In this document: in pieces, positions 1-9,656 of the stretch | Layout: each line of letters starts with the position of its first letter | How positions within the stretch are numbered: the first letter of the stretch is position 1 | DNA from: an uncultured Thiotrichales bacterium | GTDB lineage: Bacteria > Pseudomonadota > Gammaproteobacteria > CAZUMV01 | DNA: 33,918 nucleotides | Direction: 5' to 3' | NCBI GenBank assembly: GCA_938042355.1 | Contig: CALIRD010000052.1 | Location: 1 to 33,918 of the forward strand | The notes under the pieces: model-generated | The model's input: only the letters and a program-made list of their open reading frames with translations | Databases searched by the model: none | Told to the model about the DNA's origin: nothing | Made by a program: the position numbers and the translations under genes

Positions 1-351
1 TCTCGCGATATTGGAGTAATAACGATCGCCGATAAATTCCGGTACGGTGTACTTCCCGTACTTACGCAAGTAGGGTGCAAGCAGCAAGGCGAGAATAACG
101 TAACCACCGGTCCAGCCCATTAAAAAGACCGAGCCACCGTAACCCATGAAAGCGATTAACCCTGCCATGGATATAAATGATGCAGCCGACATCCAGTCAG
201 CTGCGGTTGCCATGCCGTTTGCAACCGGGTTAATGCCGCCACCAGCAATATAGAACTCTTTGGTGGTACTGGCGCGTGCCCAGATAGCAATGCCAATGTA
301 CAAGGCAAAGGTCAGGCCTACGATGATGAAAGTGAGTGTGCGCAGGTCCAT
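1..351 (-). CDS. Sodium/solute symporter large subunit (SSS family), partial
   Basis: This is the first 117 residues of a sodium:solute symporter; the rest lies beyond the left edge. The reading frame is open from the ATG at 351 to base 1. The N-terminus ([20 protein letters not shown]) is a membrane helix. It is followed by an [14 protein letters not shown] stretch and [17 protein letters not shown], the signature of the SSS group related to acetate permease ActP (the VC_2705-type large subunit). Its start lies 1 bp after the stop of the DUF4212 gene, so the two are translated from one transcript. Members import acetate or similar small carboxylates with sodium across the inner membrane. The substrate cannot be read from this fragment. 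Confidence 0.88.
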   Translation of the reverse strand, partial: MDLRTLTFIIVGLTFALYIGIAIWARASTTKEFYIAGGGINPVANGMATAADWMSAASFISMAGLIAFMGYGGSVFLMGWTGGYVILALLLAPYLRKYGKYTVPEFIGDRYYSNIAR

Positions 352-352
352 A

Positions 353-610
353 CTATTCACCTGACCCGAATTGTTGGTCAAGTTTTTTCATTTTGTGCGC
401 ATAAACAAAGATCAAAACAACAAAGGTGTAGATGGAACCCTGTTGGGCAAACCAGAACCCGAGCTTATAGCCACCAAGGCGAAATTGATTCAGAAAATCT
501 ACCAGCACAATGCCACAAAGAAATGAAACGATAAACCAGATGCACAAGAGGATTGATACTAACTTTAGATTGGCTTGCCAATAAGTATTGGCTTTGTTGT
601 TATTACTCAC
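353..610 (-). CDS. DUF4212 small subunit of a sodium/solute symporter
   Basis: An 85-residue protein with two membrane helices (about residues 13-38 and 52-72). It matches the DUF4212 / putative solute symporter small subunit family, which is nearly always encoded directly before a VC_2705-type SSS large subunit, as here. It begins with GTG at 610, preceded by a good ribosome site (AGGAGAGAG). The stop is separated by one base from the ATG of the large subunit. The family is thought to be an accessory subunit of the symporter; its exact role is not established. Family assignment is strong from the sequence pattern and the context. Confidence 0.88.
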   Translation of the reverse strand: MSNNNKANTYWQANLKLVSILLCIWFIVSFLCGIVLVDFLNQFRLGGYKLGFWFAQQGSIYTFVVLIFVYAHKMKKLDQQFGSGE

Positions 611-647
611 GTCTCTCTCCTGCGCTATTTTCTTGATAATAACACTG

Positions 648-676
648 CTTTAGTGCATTCGCTGAGTCTGTATAAT
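648..676 (+). promoter_or_regulatory. Probable sigma-70 promoter of the MFS gene at 705
   Basis: A consensus -10 hexamer TATAAT lies at 671-676. A weak -35 (TTTAGT, 649-654) sits 16 bases upstream. The expected start of transcription is near 683, leaving a 5' leader of about 22 bases before the ATG at 705. The same 94-bp gap must also carry the promoter for the minus-strand symporter pair. Confidence 0.45.
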
Positions 677-704
677 CGATCTTGATTTCATCAGGCACAT
701 CTCC

Positions 705-1949
705 ATGTCAAATAACACACAAACGGCAACTTTCAGCCGGCCAAAAATTCTGATTATTTGTTTTATTGCCTGGACCCTGACCAACATGGATCAGGCCTTT
801 TTCGGGTATGCCTTGCCGGGAATTTTGACTGAATTTGATCTGCCGCTTCAGGCGGCGGGTACAATACTGACTATCTCGTTTGTTCTGTCAGCTATTTTAA
901 TGTTGTTCGTTGGAGCCGCCGCGGACCGATTCGGCCGTGGGCCCCTATTGTGTTTGTTGCTCGGTGTTTCAGCACTGCTTGTGGGTTTGCAGGGACTGGC
1001 CGGCGGAATTGTTTTGTTGACGCTGTTCAGAGCCATGGGCTTTGGTTTGAGTAACGGTTTGTCGCCCATCACCAATGCTTATGTGGTCGAAAATGTGCAA
1101 CCACGATTACGGGGCATGGCCATGGGCGTGTTGCAGTGCGGTTATCCACTCGGTTGGTTTTTAGCCTCTATCATCGCCGCCCCTTTACTGACTCATTATA
1201 GCTGGCGTGAAATTTGTATGGCGGCTTTTCTGGTAATTCCGATCGCGATTTTGTTTTGGTGGATGTTGCGCGATGAAACAGGTGCGTTAGAGATGCCAGA
1301 AGATAACCCGATGGCAAAGGGATCTATCGGTGATCTCTTCAGCCCAAAGTATCGTACCTACAGCATCGCTTCCATCATTACCTATTTTGCTTTCGGTGGT
1401 GCCTATGCCGGTACTGCGTTCTACTTTCCTTCCTATTTCGGAGAGGTGCGTGGGTATACCCCGGCTGAAGCGACCACTCTGGTTGGTTATTCCTACGGTA
1501 TAGCGATTGTGGGTTATCTGGCGGCAGCCTATATCGGAGACTTTATCACCAGTCGTCGTAATGTCTATGTAATCTGGGTACTCGGCGGAGCATTGGCGTT
1601 GCTGGGGTTGATGTGGATCCCGGATACCCGCACAGAAGATTTATTGATGTTCGCTTTGATGACGGCTTTATTTTATGGCTCAATTGCTGTGCTGCCGGTG
1701 TTAATCGCCGAGATTTATGAAGACAAATTACGAGCGTCCGGCTTAGCCGTGTGTGCTTCAGCGCCACTGAGCCTGGGCTTTGCTGTGTTCCCGATGATCG
1801 TACCCATATTTGTCAAATCAATGGGCTGGCAGATGGCATTTAGTGTGGTTGTCGTACCTTTGCTGATCATTGCCGCGCTTGCCGCCATGTTCTTGCCAAA
1901 TATCAAGTCAGGACAAGAGTTGGCTGATACAGCAGTTACCGATGGTTAG
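705..1949 (+). CDS. MFS transporter (aromatic-acid/anion-symporter-like)
   Basis: A 414-residue, 12-helix major facilitator. The N-terminal domain carries an NMDQ motif in helix 1 (Asp29), typical of the ACS/AAHS organic-anion carriers, and the loop 2-3 signature G-AAADRFGR (about residues 70-78). A second short motif, PRLRGMAMG, follows helix 4. Members carry carboxylates such as aromatic acids with protons across the inner membrane, but the substrate here is unknown. It is divergent from the sodium symporter pair and 121 bp upstream of the DUF1499 gene, so it could be transcribed alone or read into the next genes; no strong terminator is visible between them. Confidence 0.85.
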   Translation: MSNNTQTATFSRPKILIICFIAWTLTNMDQAFFGYALPGILTEFDLPLQAAGTILTISFVLSAILMLFVGAAADRFGRGPLLCLLLGVSALLVGLQGLAGGIVLLTLFRAMGFGLSNGLSPITNAYVVENVQPRLRGMAMGVLQCGYPLGWFLASIIAAPLLTHYSWREICMAAFLVIPIAILFWWMLRDETGALEMPEDNPMAKGSIGDLFSPKYRTYSIASIITYFAFGGAYAGTAFYFPSYFGEVRGYTPAEATTLVGYSYGIAIVGYLAAAYIGDFITSRRNVYVIWVLGGALALLGLMWIPDTRTEDLLMFALMTALFYGSIAVLPVLIAEIYEDKLRASGLAVCASAPLSLGFAVFPMIVPIFVKSMGWQMAFSVVVVPLLIIAALAAMFLPNIKSGQELADTAVTDG

Positions 1950-2070
1950 TGATGACATCATGGTTCTGCTCAAAAGAATTTAATGCCCTCTATCTCATTC
2001 TGGGAAATGCCATAGCTGGTAGCAGTTCAGTACATAACGTATGCTCATCTCATGAAATATTGGGGTTGTT

Positions 2071-2841
2071 ATGAGTAAAATGCGATTAAAAAATATCCTG
2101 ATTAAACTGAGTATTACACTCTCACTTTTACTTCCTGTGTGGTTTGCATTGGCAGCAAAAGGCTCTACCTGGGGATGGTGGAGCTGGCAAACGGGCCTGC
2201 TGAAGTTGACTATGGGGTGGGGTATCAAGCTGATGATGGTGGCGGCAATACTGGCGCTGTTAGCACTTCTTGCTTCAATTATTGTGAAGCCGCGCAATGG
2301 GATAATGATCGCTGTTATTGCCTTATTAATACCTGTTGCAGGCACGGTCTATGGCAAACAAATACGTACCAAAGCGGCTGGTTTGCCCTTTATTCATGAT
2401 GTGAGCACCGACACTAACAACCCACCCGAGTTCAGTAATACGATTCTGACAGCACGCGGCTCCGAGAGTAATCCGGCGCACTATATTGGAAAAAAAGTAC
2501 CCCGTGGAGAACAGTTGGTGGCTGATGCACAGCGTGAGGGTTATCCTGATCTGACAACTGTGAATGTAAATTCAAATATTATTGAGGTGTATGGCAGAAC
2601 GCTCTCAGCTATTGCTTCAATGGGTTGGGAAATTCATACCGAAGATCAGGTCAACGGTATTATTGAAGCTACCGACACCACATTCTGGTACGGTTTCAAG
2701 GATGATGTAATAGTCAGATTGACAGCGGTTGATGACACTACCACGGCAATGGATGTGCGTTCGCTAAGTCGCGTAGGTGGTTCCGATATTGGCAAGAATG
2801 CTGACCGTATTAAGCAGTTAATAAACGCTGTTAATCAATAG
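2071..2841 (+). CDS. DUF1499 membrane protein
   Basis: A 256-residue protein with three predicted N-terminal membrane helices (about residues 8-29, 48-70 and 77-93). A soluble domain follows, opening with PFIHDVSTDTNNPPEF (about 106-121), the hallmark of DUF1499. The domain contains the usual SIASMGWEI and FWYGFKDDVIVRL stretches. The biochemical role of DUF1499 is unknown. The gene ends 16 bp before the Bcr/CflA-type MFS gene and is probably the first gene of the run extending to the molybdenum hydroxylase. The N-terminal membrane anchor places the domain at the inner membrane. Confidence 0.85.
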   Translation: MSKMRLKNILIKLSITLSLLLPVWFALAAKGSTWGWWSWQTGLLKLTMGWGIKLMMVAAILALLALLASIIVKPRNGIMIAVIALLIPVAGTVYGKQIRTKAAGLPFIHDVSTDTNNPPEFSNTILTARGSESNPAHYIGKKVPRGEQLVADAQREGYPDLTTVNVNSNIIEVYGRTLSAIASMGWEIHTEDQVNGIIEATDTTFWYGFKDDVIVRLTAVDDTTTAMDVRSLSRVGGSDIGKNADRIKQLINAVNQ

Positions 2842-2857
2842 CCCTCTTCATCAAGAA

Positions 2858-4078
2858 ATGACTGAATTACGCACAATGAGCTGGCGCAGCAGAATGATTT
2901 TGCTGTCGGTTATCTGTGCCTTATCCCCCTTCGGTATGTCGGTGATTGTCCCGTCTTTTCCTGGTATGTCAGAAGCATTCTCTGTGGACGCTGCCGGTAT
3001 TCAATATATGGTCTCGGCGTACTTACTGGGTCTGGGCTTGGCACAACCTGTATTAGGAATTTTCTCTGATCGTTATGGTCGTCGAATCGTATTGCTGTGC
3101 GGCTTTGCAGTGTTTTTCCTCGCGAGTTTAGCCAGCGTGTTAGTCAATGACTGGCATTTGTTAGTAGTATGTCGTTGTCTACAGGGTATGGGCGTAAGCG
3201 CTGGAACGGTTACCAGTCGCGCCATGATTACTGACTCGCAAGAACGCGAAGCGGCAGCCGCCAGTTATACCTATCTGGCACTGGCGATGATGATTGGCCC
3301 TCTCGCCGGTCCGTTGGCTGGTGCATTTCTGGATGCACAATTTGGCTGGCGCGGTATTTTTGCCAGCTGCGCGACTATGGCATTGATCATCTGGGTATTA
3401 GCATATATCCACTTACGTGAAACATTATCCCCGGAAACACTGGCTACTCGTCGAATCAACTTCAAGGTGCTCAAGACGGGTTATGGAAGACTACTCAGCT
3501 CGCCAGGTTTTATAGGCTACACGCTGATTTTTGCATTCTGTCAGGGTACATTCTTTTGTTTTTTGCCGATCGGGCCGGATATTTTCATCAACCAGCTCGG
3601 GTTTGATAATAATCTGTTTTTGATTTACTGGCTGGCAACCATTCTGGTGTATTTGACAGGCACAGTACTCAATACATTCTTGCTAAAACAGATGAATGCC
3701 GACGCGGTGATGAATGTCGCCTGTCTTGGTATGCTGGCAGCCGGAATATTTACGGTCATCGCGCTCTTGATGAATACCGCGACATCCTTGTTACCACTGT
3801 GGGTATTATTGTTTTCGATGTTTTTTACGGGCATGGCAACACCACTTGCTCTGAACGGTGCGATCAGTGCCAATCCTGACATAGCGGGTCTGGGTTCTGG
3901 CTTATCCAGCGCGCTGGGTATGAGCATAGGTGGTGTATTCTCGATATTTTCAGGTATCTGGTACGATCTCAGTATGACTCCAATGTTATTCCTGATCGCA
4001 ATTTGTACTTTTGGTACCTACCTGGCGTTCAAGCTCGCGAAGCGTCAGTCATTACCCGCACAACCGGAGTTAGTATGA
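2858..4078 (+). CDS. Bcr/CflA-family drug-resistance-type MFS transporter
   Basis: A 406-residue, 12-helix major facilitator of the DHA1 Bcr/CflA type. Helix 1 runs into VPSFPGMSEAF, the loop 2-3 motif is G-IFSDRYGRR (about residues 67-76), and a GPLAGPLAGAFL motif C-like stretch lies in helix 5, a sign of an antiporter. Such proteins export drugs or small metabolites against protons. Its stop overlaps the start of the next gene (ATGA at 4075-4078), so it is translationally coupled to the MDR-type reductase. That coupling suggests the exported or imported compound is also handled by the downstream enzymes. The ribosome site before 2858 is weak. Confidence 0.87.
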   Translation: MTELRTMSWRSRMILLSVICALSPFGMSVIVPSFPGMSEAFSVDAAGIQYMVSAYLLGLGLAQPVLGIFSDRYGRRIVLLCGFAVFFLASLASVLVNDWHLLVVCRCLQGMGVSAGTVTSRAMITDSQEREAAAASYTYLALAMMIGPLAGPLAGAFLDAQFGWRGIFASCATMALIIWVLAYIHLRETLSPETLATRRINFKVLKTGYGRLLSSPGFIGYTLIFAFCQGTFFCFLPIGPDIFINQLGFDNNLFLIYWLATILVYLTGTVLNTFLLKQMNADAVMNVACLGMLAAGIFTVIALLMNTATSLLPLWVLLFSMFFTGMATPLALNGAISANPDIAGLGSGLSSALGMSIGGVFSIFSGIWYDLSMTPMLFLIAICTFGTYLAFKLAKRQSLPAQPELV

Positions 4079-5148
4079 GTACAGTAAACCGTCAGTGGTT
4101 ATTTCGTGACTTTGTAGAGCCTGATGAACTCCCAGGCCCGAATAACTTTGAAATGGTTGAGGGTGAACGCCCAGAGATCACAGCAGGACAAATATTGGTA
4201 CGAGTGATTTTGCTGGGTACCAGCCCGGCACAAAGAATGTACATCAGTGCCGAGCGTGAATTTCATATAGTGGTAGAAAAGGGCGAAGTCATGCAAGGGC
4301 GTGCGATTGGTGAGGTGATTGAATCGCAGCATGCAGATTATGAAGTGGGCGACGTTATTCAGGCGGGTATGTCTTGGCAAGATTATGTGGTGTTGAGCCC
4401 CGATGAAACAGACGAACATGGCAAGCATGTCGTAGAGATAGAAAAGTTCGAAAACCCCACCAGACCACTGACTACCACGCTGGGATTGTTTGGTCAGTTA
4501 GGCTGCAGTGCGTGGGTAAGCATGATTGAAATTGCTCAGGTAAAAGCAGGAGACTCGGTTTTGATTTCAGCGGCAGCAGGCGGGGTAGGTTCTATTGCCT
4601 GTCAACTGGCGCGTGTTCAGGGTGCCAAACGAGTGGTTGGCATTGCGGGTGGTCCAGACAAAACCCAATGGCTGCTGGATAAGGGGCTTTGTGATGCGGC
4701 AATAGATTACAAAAACGAAAATCTCGCCGAAGCCATTCCACGTGAGTTTCCGGATGATATCGATGTGTTTCTCGACAATGTAGGTGGTGAAACCCTGGAT
4801 CTGGCGTTAAAGCACATCGCTGTCGGCGGCCGTCTGGCGATTTGCGGCAGCATCTCAACCGAGTATCAGCGACCACGTCCACCGGGCCCGACGCACTACT
4901 ATAACCTGATCTATCGTCGTGCGCGCATGGAAGGATTTTTTGTGTTCGATTATCTGGAACGCTGGCCCGAATTTATTGCGCAAATGCAAACCTGGTACCA
5001 GGAGGGTAAGTTACAACTGACCGACCATGTCTTTGATGGGCTGGAGCATGCTCCAGAAGCATTGGGTAGTTTGTTCAGCGGTGGCAATACAGGGGGGTGT
5101 GTGATCAGAGTGTCGCCTGACCCGGTAAGTTTGCCAGCGCTCGATTAA
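4075..5148 (+). CDS. NADP-dependent oxidoreductase, zinc-free MDR family
   Basis: A 357-residue enzyme of the medium-chain dehydrogenase/reductase superfamily, of the leukotriene B4 12-hydroxydehydrogenase / prostaglandin reductase-like group. The N-terminal domain begins NRQWLFRDF and contains LLGTSPAQRMYI. The cofactor-binding loop AAAGGVGS is at about 166-173, and LDNVGG at about 233-238. No zinc-ligand motif is seen. These enzymes reduce alpha,beta-unsaturated carbonyls or quinones using NADPH. I chose the ATG at 4075 because it overlaps the upstream stop as ATGA; a longer frame to 4003 would lie inside the MFS gene. The glutathione S-transferase follows after 13 bp, consistent with a detoxification operon. 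Confidence 0.88.
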   Translation: MSTVNRQWLFRDFVEPDELPGPNNFEMVEGERPEITAGQILVRVILLGTSPAQRMYISAEREFHIVVEKGEVMQGRAIGEVIESQHADYEVGDVIQAGMSWQDYVVLSPDETDEHGKHVVEIEKFENPTRPLTTTLGLFGQLGCSAWVSMIEIAQVKAGDSVLISAAAGGVGSIACQLARVQGAKRVVGIAGGPDKTQWLLDKGLCDAAIDYKNENLAEAIPREFPDDIDVFLDNVGGETLDLALKHIAVGGRLAICGSISTEYQRPRPPGPTHYYNLIYRRARMEGFFVFDYLERWPEFIAQMQTWYQEGKLQLTDHVFDGLEHAPEALGSLFSGGNTGGCVIRVSPDPVSLPALD

Positions 5149-5161
5149 ACAAGGAGCACAA

Positions 5162-5788
5162 ATGTCAGAATTCATTTTGTATGTAAGTAATACGGCTAAT
5201 GGTTACAAGTCACTTATCCCGTTGGAAGAATTTGCATGCGATTATGAAATGAAAACGCTTGATTTACCGGCCGGTGAACAATATCAGCCCAAGTTCATGA
5301 AACTATCGCCGTTGGGAAGAATCCCGGTTCTCGAGACTTCGACTGATGGGTCAGTACAGACGATTTATGGCACCGAGGCTATTGCAATATTTCTGGCTGA
5401 GCGTTACGGAAAATTTCTCGAGCCTGTCGGTGAAGAACGTTACAAAACGCTGGAAATGACCAGCATGATTACCTCGGACATTGCCTTGCCTATGGCGGTA
5501 CAATTTCAGGTCGATATTCTGGTCGAAGGTGAACATCCAGCCGTGATTGAGTATTTTTCAGATCAAGCCAGAAGACTCTACGGCAACCTTGATTCAATCA
5601 TGCAAGAGCGACCCTGGCTGGCAGGTGATGACTATACTATCGCCGATATGCTGGCCTATCCCGCCGTCGCGATTTCAGCCTTGAGAATTCCGGGCATGCT
5701 GAATGAGATGCATGCGCTAAACGCCTGGGCTGAAAAAGTCGGCGCACGGCCAGCCGTTAAAGCCGCCATGGCTCAATTGACGCAATAA
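5162..5788 (+). CDS. Glutathione S-transferase family protein
   Basis: A 208-residue protein with the two GST domains. The N-terminal thioredoxin fold has the cis-proline segment LSPLGRIPVLE (about 48-58) and the glutathione-contact stretch YGTEAIAIFLAERYG (about 69-83), where the usual Glu-Ser pair reads Glu-Ala. The C-terminal helical domain has the RPWLAGDDYTIADMLAYP capping motif. A strong AAGGAG ribosome site precedes the ATG. GSTs conjugate glutathione to electrophiles or reduce peroxides in the cytoplasm. It sits between the MDR reductase and the molybdenum hydroxylase in one direction with short gaps. Its substrate is not known. Confidence 0.88.
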   Translation: MSEFILYVSNTANGYKSLIPLEEFACDYEMKTLDLPAGEQYQPKFMKLSPLGRIPVLETSTDGSVQTIYGTEAIAIFLAERYGKFLEPVGEERYKTLEMTSMITSDIALPMAVQFQVDILVEGEHPAVIEYFSDQARRLYGNLDSIMQERPWLAGDDYTIADMLAYPAVAISALRIPGMLNEMHALNAWAEKVGARPAVKAAMAQLTQ

Positions 5789-5837
5789 ACTGGATTGGTC
5801 TACTCTGGACTAATACGGCAAGAATTCAGGAGCAAAT

Positions 5838-6317
5838 ATGACAGATATAACCCTCAGTGTGAATGGCGAGTCCAGGACTCTCAAAGACATCGACCCGGAA
5901 ATGCCCTTGCTATGGGCCTTGCGTGATGAGTTGAAGCTGGTTGGTACCAAGTATGGTTGTGGCATAGCACAGTGTGGTGCTTGTACCGTGCATTTTGAAG
6001 GTAATCCGGTACGTTCCTGTTCCTTACCTGTCTCGGCAGCAGCCGGTAAAAATATTATTACCGTCGAAGGTCTTGCAAAAGACGATCAACTCACTGCTTT
6101 ACAACAAGCTTGGGTAGAACTGGATGTGCCCCAGTGTGGTTATTGCCAGGCGGGTCAGCTGATGAGTGCAACAGCTTTGCTCGAACAAAATTCCAACCCG
6201 ACCGATGATGATATTGATGCTGCCATGGCTGGGAATATTTGCCGTTGTGGGACTTATGTGAGAATCCGTGCGGCAATCAAGCAAGCTGCCAAGGTCAAGC
6301 GTGGAGGTGCAGCATGA
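5838..6317 (+). CDS. [2Fe-2S] subunit of an isoquinoline 1-oxidoreductase-type molybdenum hydroxylase
   Basis: A 159-residue iron-sulfur subunit of the xanthine-oxidase family (IorA type). The plant-ferredoxin-like cluster ligands are Cys41, Cys46, Cys49 and Cys61. The second, helical cluster domain uses Cys100, Cys103, Cys135 and Cys137 (CGYC...CRC). It passes electrons from the molybdenum subunit to an acceptor. It has no signal peptide; in the known family the large subunit carries the TAT signal and exports the pair. An AGGAG site precedes the ATG. The stop overlaps the start of the large-subunit gene (ATGA, 6314-6317), giving tight coupling. Confidence 0.92.
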   Translation: MTDITLSVNGESRTLKDIDPEMPLLWALRDELKLVGTKYGCGIAQCGACTVHFEGNPVRSCSLPVSAAAGKNIITVEGLAKDDQLTALQQAWVELDVPQCGYCQAGQLMSATALLEQNSNPTDDDIDAAMAGNICRCGTYVRIRAAIKQAAKVKRGGAA

Positions 6318-8557
6318 AGAAGCAACCTAGCAACACAATAAATTTGAACCGTAGACATTTTCTGGGTAGTGGTAGTGCCTTGATACTCGGCTTTACTATG
6401 GGGTGTAAGCAGGAAGCTTCTGAGGTCGCTGTAAGCTCGATAAAAAATGTGTCGGCCGAAGTAACCAAGGGATCTGATGAACCATTTATATCGACCCTCT
6501 TTAATGCCTGGTTGAGTATTAATAACAATGGCACCGTAACCATTCTCGCCAGCAACCCGGAAATCGGGCAAGGCGTTAAAACCGCCTTACCAATGATAGT
6601 TGCTGAAGAACTGGATTTCCCGTGGGAGAAAGTCATTGTTGAGCAAGCGCCGGTAGACCCGGTTGTGTATGAAAGACAAGTAGCGGGTGGTTCATTTTCT
6701 GTACGTTCGTTATGGGACCCTCTGCGTCAGGCGGGTGCCACGGCGCGTGCTATGTTAACCAGGGCCGCGGCAGATGGTTGGGGGGTAAATGTTTCTGACT
6801 GTACGGCAACACAAGGGTTGGTGACCAATACCGTTACCGGTGATTCGCTGGATTATGGCTCATTGGCAATCAAGGCCGCGCAATTACCGGTACCTGCATT
6901 AGACAGTCTTACACTTAAATCCGCGGCAAATTTCAGTCTGTTGGGTAAACGTATTTCAGGTGTTGATAACAGAGCTATTGTTACCGGGCAGCCTTTGTAT
7001 GGGATCGATGCCAACGTCGAAAACTTACACTTTGCCACCTACACCAGTTGCCCAAATGTTGGTGGCACTCTGCGTAGCAGTAACCTTGACCACATCAAAA
7101 ACCTCAAGGGCGTAAAGCAGGCTTTTGTTGTTAAAGGCAAGGGTGGTTATGGTGAGCTGCGTGAGGGGGTGGCAATCGTTGCAACTTCAACATGGGCGGC
7201 AATTTCAGCGAAGAAGCGACTGGAGATAGAGTGGGATACCAGTGCTGCATCCAGCGATGACTGGTCAGAAATGCATGAGCGAGCTAAACAGATAATCAGT
7301 GAAACTGAGGGCGAGTTATTGCATAGCGACGGTGATGCTGATGCAGCGTTGGCAAAAGCCAGTACAACAATAGAAGGCACTTACAGTTACCCTTTCGTTA
7401 GCCACGCTCCACTAGAACCTCAAAATTGTACCGTTAGCGTTGCTGAAGGCAAAGTGAATATCTGGGCACCAACACAAGTACCAGCGCGCGCGATGCAAGC
7501 GGCCGCCAAGATGTTTAATCTGGACCCAGCCAGCGTCACTGTGCATCAGCTTCGAGCAGGAGGCGGATTTGGACGTCGTTTATATAATGATTACTTCCTC
7601 GAAGCGGTAGCGATTGCACTGGAAGCTGCTGTCCCGGTTAAACTGCAATGGACTCGCGAAGACGACATGGCTCACGACTATTATCGTCCGGCAGGCACTC
7701 ACGGCTTGCAAGCCGGTCTTGACGATCAAGGTAAATTAACAGCCTGGAAAAATCACTATGTGACTTACAGTGAAGACGGTAAAGAACCCGTGCGCTGGGG
7801 TGCCTATATGGAGAGCACTTTTCCACGCCAGTTGGTAAATAATTATCAGGTTAATCAATCACTGCAACGTCAAACGATTCCTACCGGTGCCTGGCGCGCG
7901 CCTATCTCTTGTGCTTTTGGATTTGTCATTAATGGTTTTATTCATGAAGTGGCCACTGCAGCCGGCAAAGATCATCGTGATTTCATGCTCGAGCTACTTG
8001 AGAAGGATGATCAGATAGCAAGCTTGTTTGGTGACCCGTTTATACCCGCTAGGGCACGCGATACGATTACTGAAGTATGTAAGCGTGCTGGTTGGGGCAA
8101 TCAATCAATCAAGAATCGTGCTCTAGGACTGGCGTTTTATTTTTCACATAACGCGTACGTTGCTGAAGTGGCAGATGTTGAGGTAATGGCGGGTAATAAG
8201 GTGAAGATTCACAAGGTTTATATCGTCACCGATGTTGGCCCGATAGTGAATATGAGTATGGCTGAGAACATTTGTGAGGGCGGTATTATCGATGGGCTAA
8301 GCACGATGGCCAGACTGGAGCTGGATGCCAAAGCCGGTGCTGTAGTTGAATCTAACTTCGATCAGTACCAAATGTTACGGATGCCCGAAGCTCCTGAAAT
8401 CGATGTGCATTTCCTGCAAACGGATAATATTCCGGCTGGACTAGGCGAGCCTACCTTACCGCCAATTGCCGGGGCGGTGGTTAATGCCATATTCGCCGCT
8501 AGTGGAGAACGGGTGCGCGAATTACCACTGAGTCGCTCAGGATTTACACTGGCCTGA
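6314..8557 (+). CDS. Molybdopterin-binding large subunit, isoquinoline 1-oxidoreductase beta type
   Basis: A 747-residue molybdenum-cofactor subunit (IorB type, xanthine dehydrogenase family). The N-terminus has a twin-arginine signal (NRRHFLGSG, Arg13-Arg14), so the folded complex should go to the periplasm. A cysteine at 31 after TMG could be lipidated, but the lipobox is weak. Cofactor motifs include GGGFGRR, GAWRAP and, near the end, GLGEP with the predicted catalytic Glu712. Relatives oxidise N-heteroaromatics or aldehydes with water as oxygen source. The start at 6314 is set by the ATGA overlap with the small subunit. The cytochrome c gene 190 bp downstream is a likely electron acceptor. 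No cofactor-maturation gene is in the window. Confidence 0.9.
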   Translation: MKKQPSNTINLNRRHFLGSGSALILGFTMGCKQEASEVAVSSIKNVSAEVTKGSDEPFISTLFNAWLSINNNGTVTILASNPEIGQGVKTALPMIVAEELDFPWEKVIVEQAPVDPVVYERQVAGGSFSVRSLWDPLRQAGATARAMLTRAAADGWGVNVSDCTATQGLVTNTVTGDSLDYGSLAIKAAQLPVPALDSLTLKSAANFSLLGKRISGVDNRAIVTGQPLYGIDANVENLHFATYTSCPNVGGTLRSSNLDHIKNLKGVKQAFVVKGKGGYGELREGVAIVATSTWAAISAKKRLEIEWDTSAASSDDWSEMHERAKQIISETEGELLHSDGDADAALAKASTTIEGTYSYPFVSHAPLEPQNCTVSVAEGKVNIWAPTQVPARAMQAAAKMFNLDPASVTVHQLRAGGGFGRRLYNDYFLEAVAIALEAAVPVKLQWTREDDMAHDYYRPAGTHGLQAGLDDQGKLTAWKNHYVTYSEDGKEPVRWGAYMESTFPRQLVNNYQVNQSLQRQTIPTGAWRAPISCAFGFVINGFIHEVATAAGKDHRDFMLELLEKDDQIASLFGDPFIPARARDTITEVCKRAGWGNQSIKNRALGLAFYFSHNAYVAEVADVEVMAGNKVKIHKVYIVTDVGPIVNMSMAENICEGGIIDGLSTMARLELDAKAGAVVESNFDQYQMLRMPEAPEIDVHFLQTDNIPAGLGEPTLPPIAGAVVNAIFAASGERVRELPLSRSGFTLA

Positions 8558-8699
8558 ATGGCGTCATAATTGGGCGTAATATGGGCGATATACTGCTCTA
8601 AATTGGATAAATATCGATGGTTCAAATCTCGAGGTCACAAAATTTAATGTGATTGTCTGCATGCGTGTTTTTGGCGTGGTTTATAGAGAGAAATTTGCA

Positions 8700-8705
8700 T
8701 ATAAT
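8700..8705 (+). promoter_or_regulatory. -10 element of the cytochrome c promoter
   Basis: A perfect TATAAT lies 43 bases upstream of the GTG start at 8748, in the 190-bp gap after the molybdenum hydroxylase. The -35 region (near 8677-8682, TGGTTT) is poor, so an activator may be needed. The cytochrome can therefore be expressed apart from the upstream operon. Confidence 0.45.
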
Positions 8706-8747
8706 GCGCACGCTTGAACGTTTCACAGCACAGTCAGAGGGCAAAGA

Positions 8748-9533
8748 GTGAATAGAACGGATCGTACAGTAGTATTTCAAATCGGGCTCACCATCGCAGT
8801 CCTGGTATTAATTGCCATTCTTATCGGCTGGTTGGCGGGTCGCTATGCAAGTAATGCCAGTGAGCTTGTCAAGGGTACTAAAACAGATACAGAGATGCTG
8901 GATGCCAAAGCAACAATGCGAATATTGCCAGTCGGGCATGTCATTACGCAAAGCATGGTCGATGCCAACCCAGAGCTCGCGAAAGGTGCGGTTGAGGCCG
9001 AGGTAGCGATCGTGGTTCGCACCGGTGATGAAGTCGTTGATTACCTGTGTGCCAGTTGTCATACCGCCGGTGTTGGTGGCGCGCCAAAACTGGATGATGC
9101 GGCTGATTGGGGTACGCGCTATGCCCAGGGTATGAATACCTTGATGGACATCGGTATCAACGGTAAAGCCGGAACAACAATGATGCCTCGTGGAGGAGAC
9201 CCGTCGCTCTCCGATGATGATATCTGGAACAGTATTGTCGCCATGCTCAAGCGCGCCGGCGTTAGTATTAGTGAGAGTGAGCGAACTGCAGATGTTGAGG
9301 CGGAAGACTCAGACGCAGGCACAGAAGCCGCGCAAGCTCCCGCGCTCGAAGCGGCAGTAGAAACGGTCAGCGAAAGTGTGGAGTCAGCCGTTGATGCCGC
9401 CGCCGGGAATGTAGAAGCGGTGATTGATCAAGCTGAAGCAACCGTGAAAAGTATGACTACCGGAGCAGGTGACATGGTTGTGGACAAGGTTGGTGAAGTC
9501 GTTAAACCAGCAATGGATACAGTCACAGAGTAA
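8748..9533 (+). CDS. Membrane-anchored c-type cytochrome with long acidic/alanine-rich tail
   Basis: A 261-residue protein starting with GTG. One N-terminal membrane helix (about 9-30) anchors it. A single haem-attachment site CASCH is at 101-105, and the likely axial methionine is Met145 or Met146 in a TTMMPRGG loop; this is the small cytochrome c5-like fold. From about residue 175 to the end, roughly 85 residues form a Glu/Ala/Val-rich tail with repeated VESAVDAA- and VEAVIDQA-like stretches, probably a long amphipathic helix. The cytochrome should face the periplasm and accept electrons from the upstream hydroxylase. The tail is not part of the cytochrome domain and its role is unknown. 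Confidence 0.87.
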   Translation: MNRTDRTVVFQIGLTIAVLVLIAILIGWLAGRYASNASELVKGTKTDTEMLDAKATMRILPVGHVITQSMVDANPELAKGAVEAEVAIVVRTGDEVVDYLCASCHTAGVGGAPKLDDAADWGTRYAQGMNTLMDIGINGKAGTTMMPRGGDPSLSDDDIWNSIVAMLKRAGVSISESERTADVEAEDSDAGTEAAQAPALEAAVETVSESVESAVDAAAGNVEAVIDQAEATVKSMTTGAGDMVVDKVGEVVKPAMDTVTE

Positions 9534-9552
9534 AGTCTGGAAATATTTTATC

Positions 9553-9582
9553 GAAAGGGTGCCTCTGGCACCCTTTTTTTTT
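9553..9582 (+). terminator. Rho-independent terminator after cytochrome c
   Basis: A 9-bp perfect stem (AAGGGTGCC / GGCACCCTT, 9555-9575) with a TCT loop runs into an unbroken run of T to 9582. It lies 20 bases after the cytochrome stop and separates this unit from the gene at 9657. Confidence 0.92.
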
Positions 9583-9656
9583 ACTCAGGAAAATGTCTTA
9601 ATCACCTGCATTACCAGATACTCACTGCTATTATCTGAGTTGCTATGGAGGGAACA

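Noticed and set aside
1950-1960. TGATG-A-CATCA palindrome after the first MFS gene
   Set aside because: Too short and lacks a T-run; not convincing as terminator or operator.
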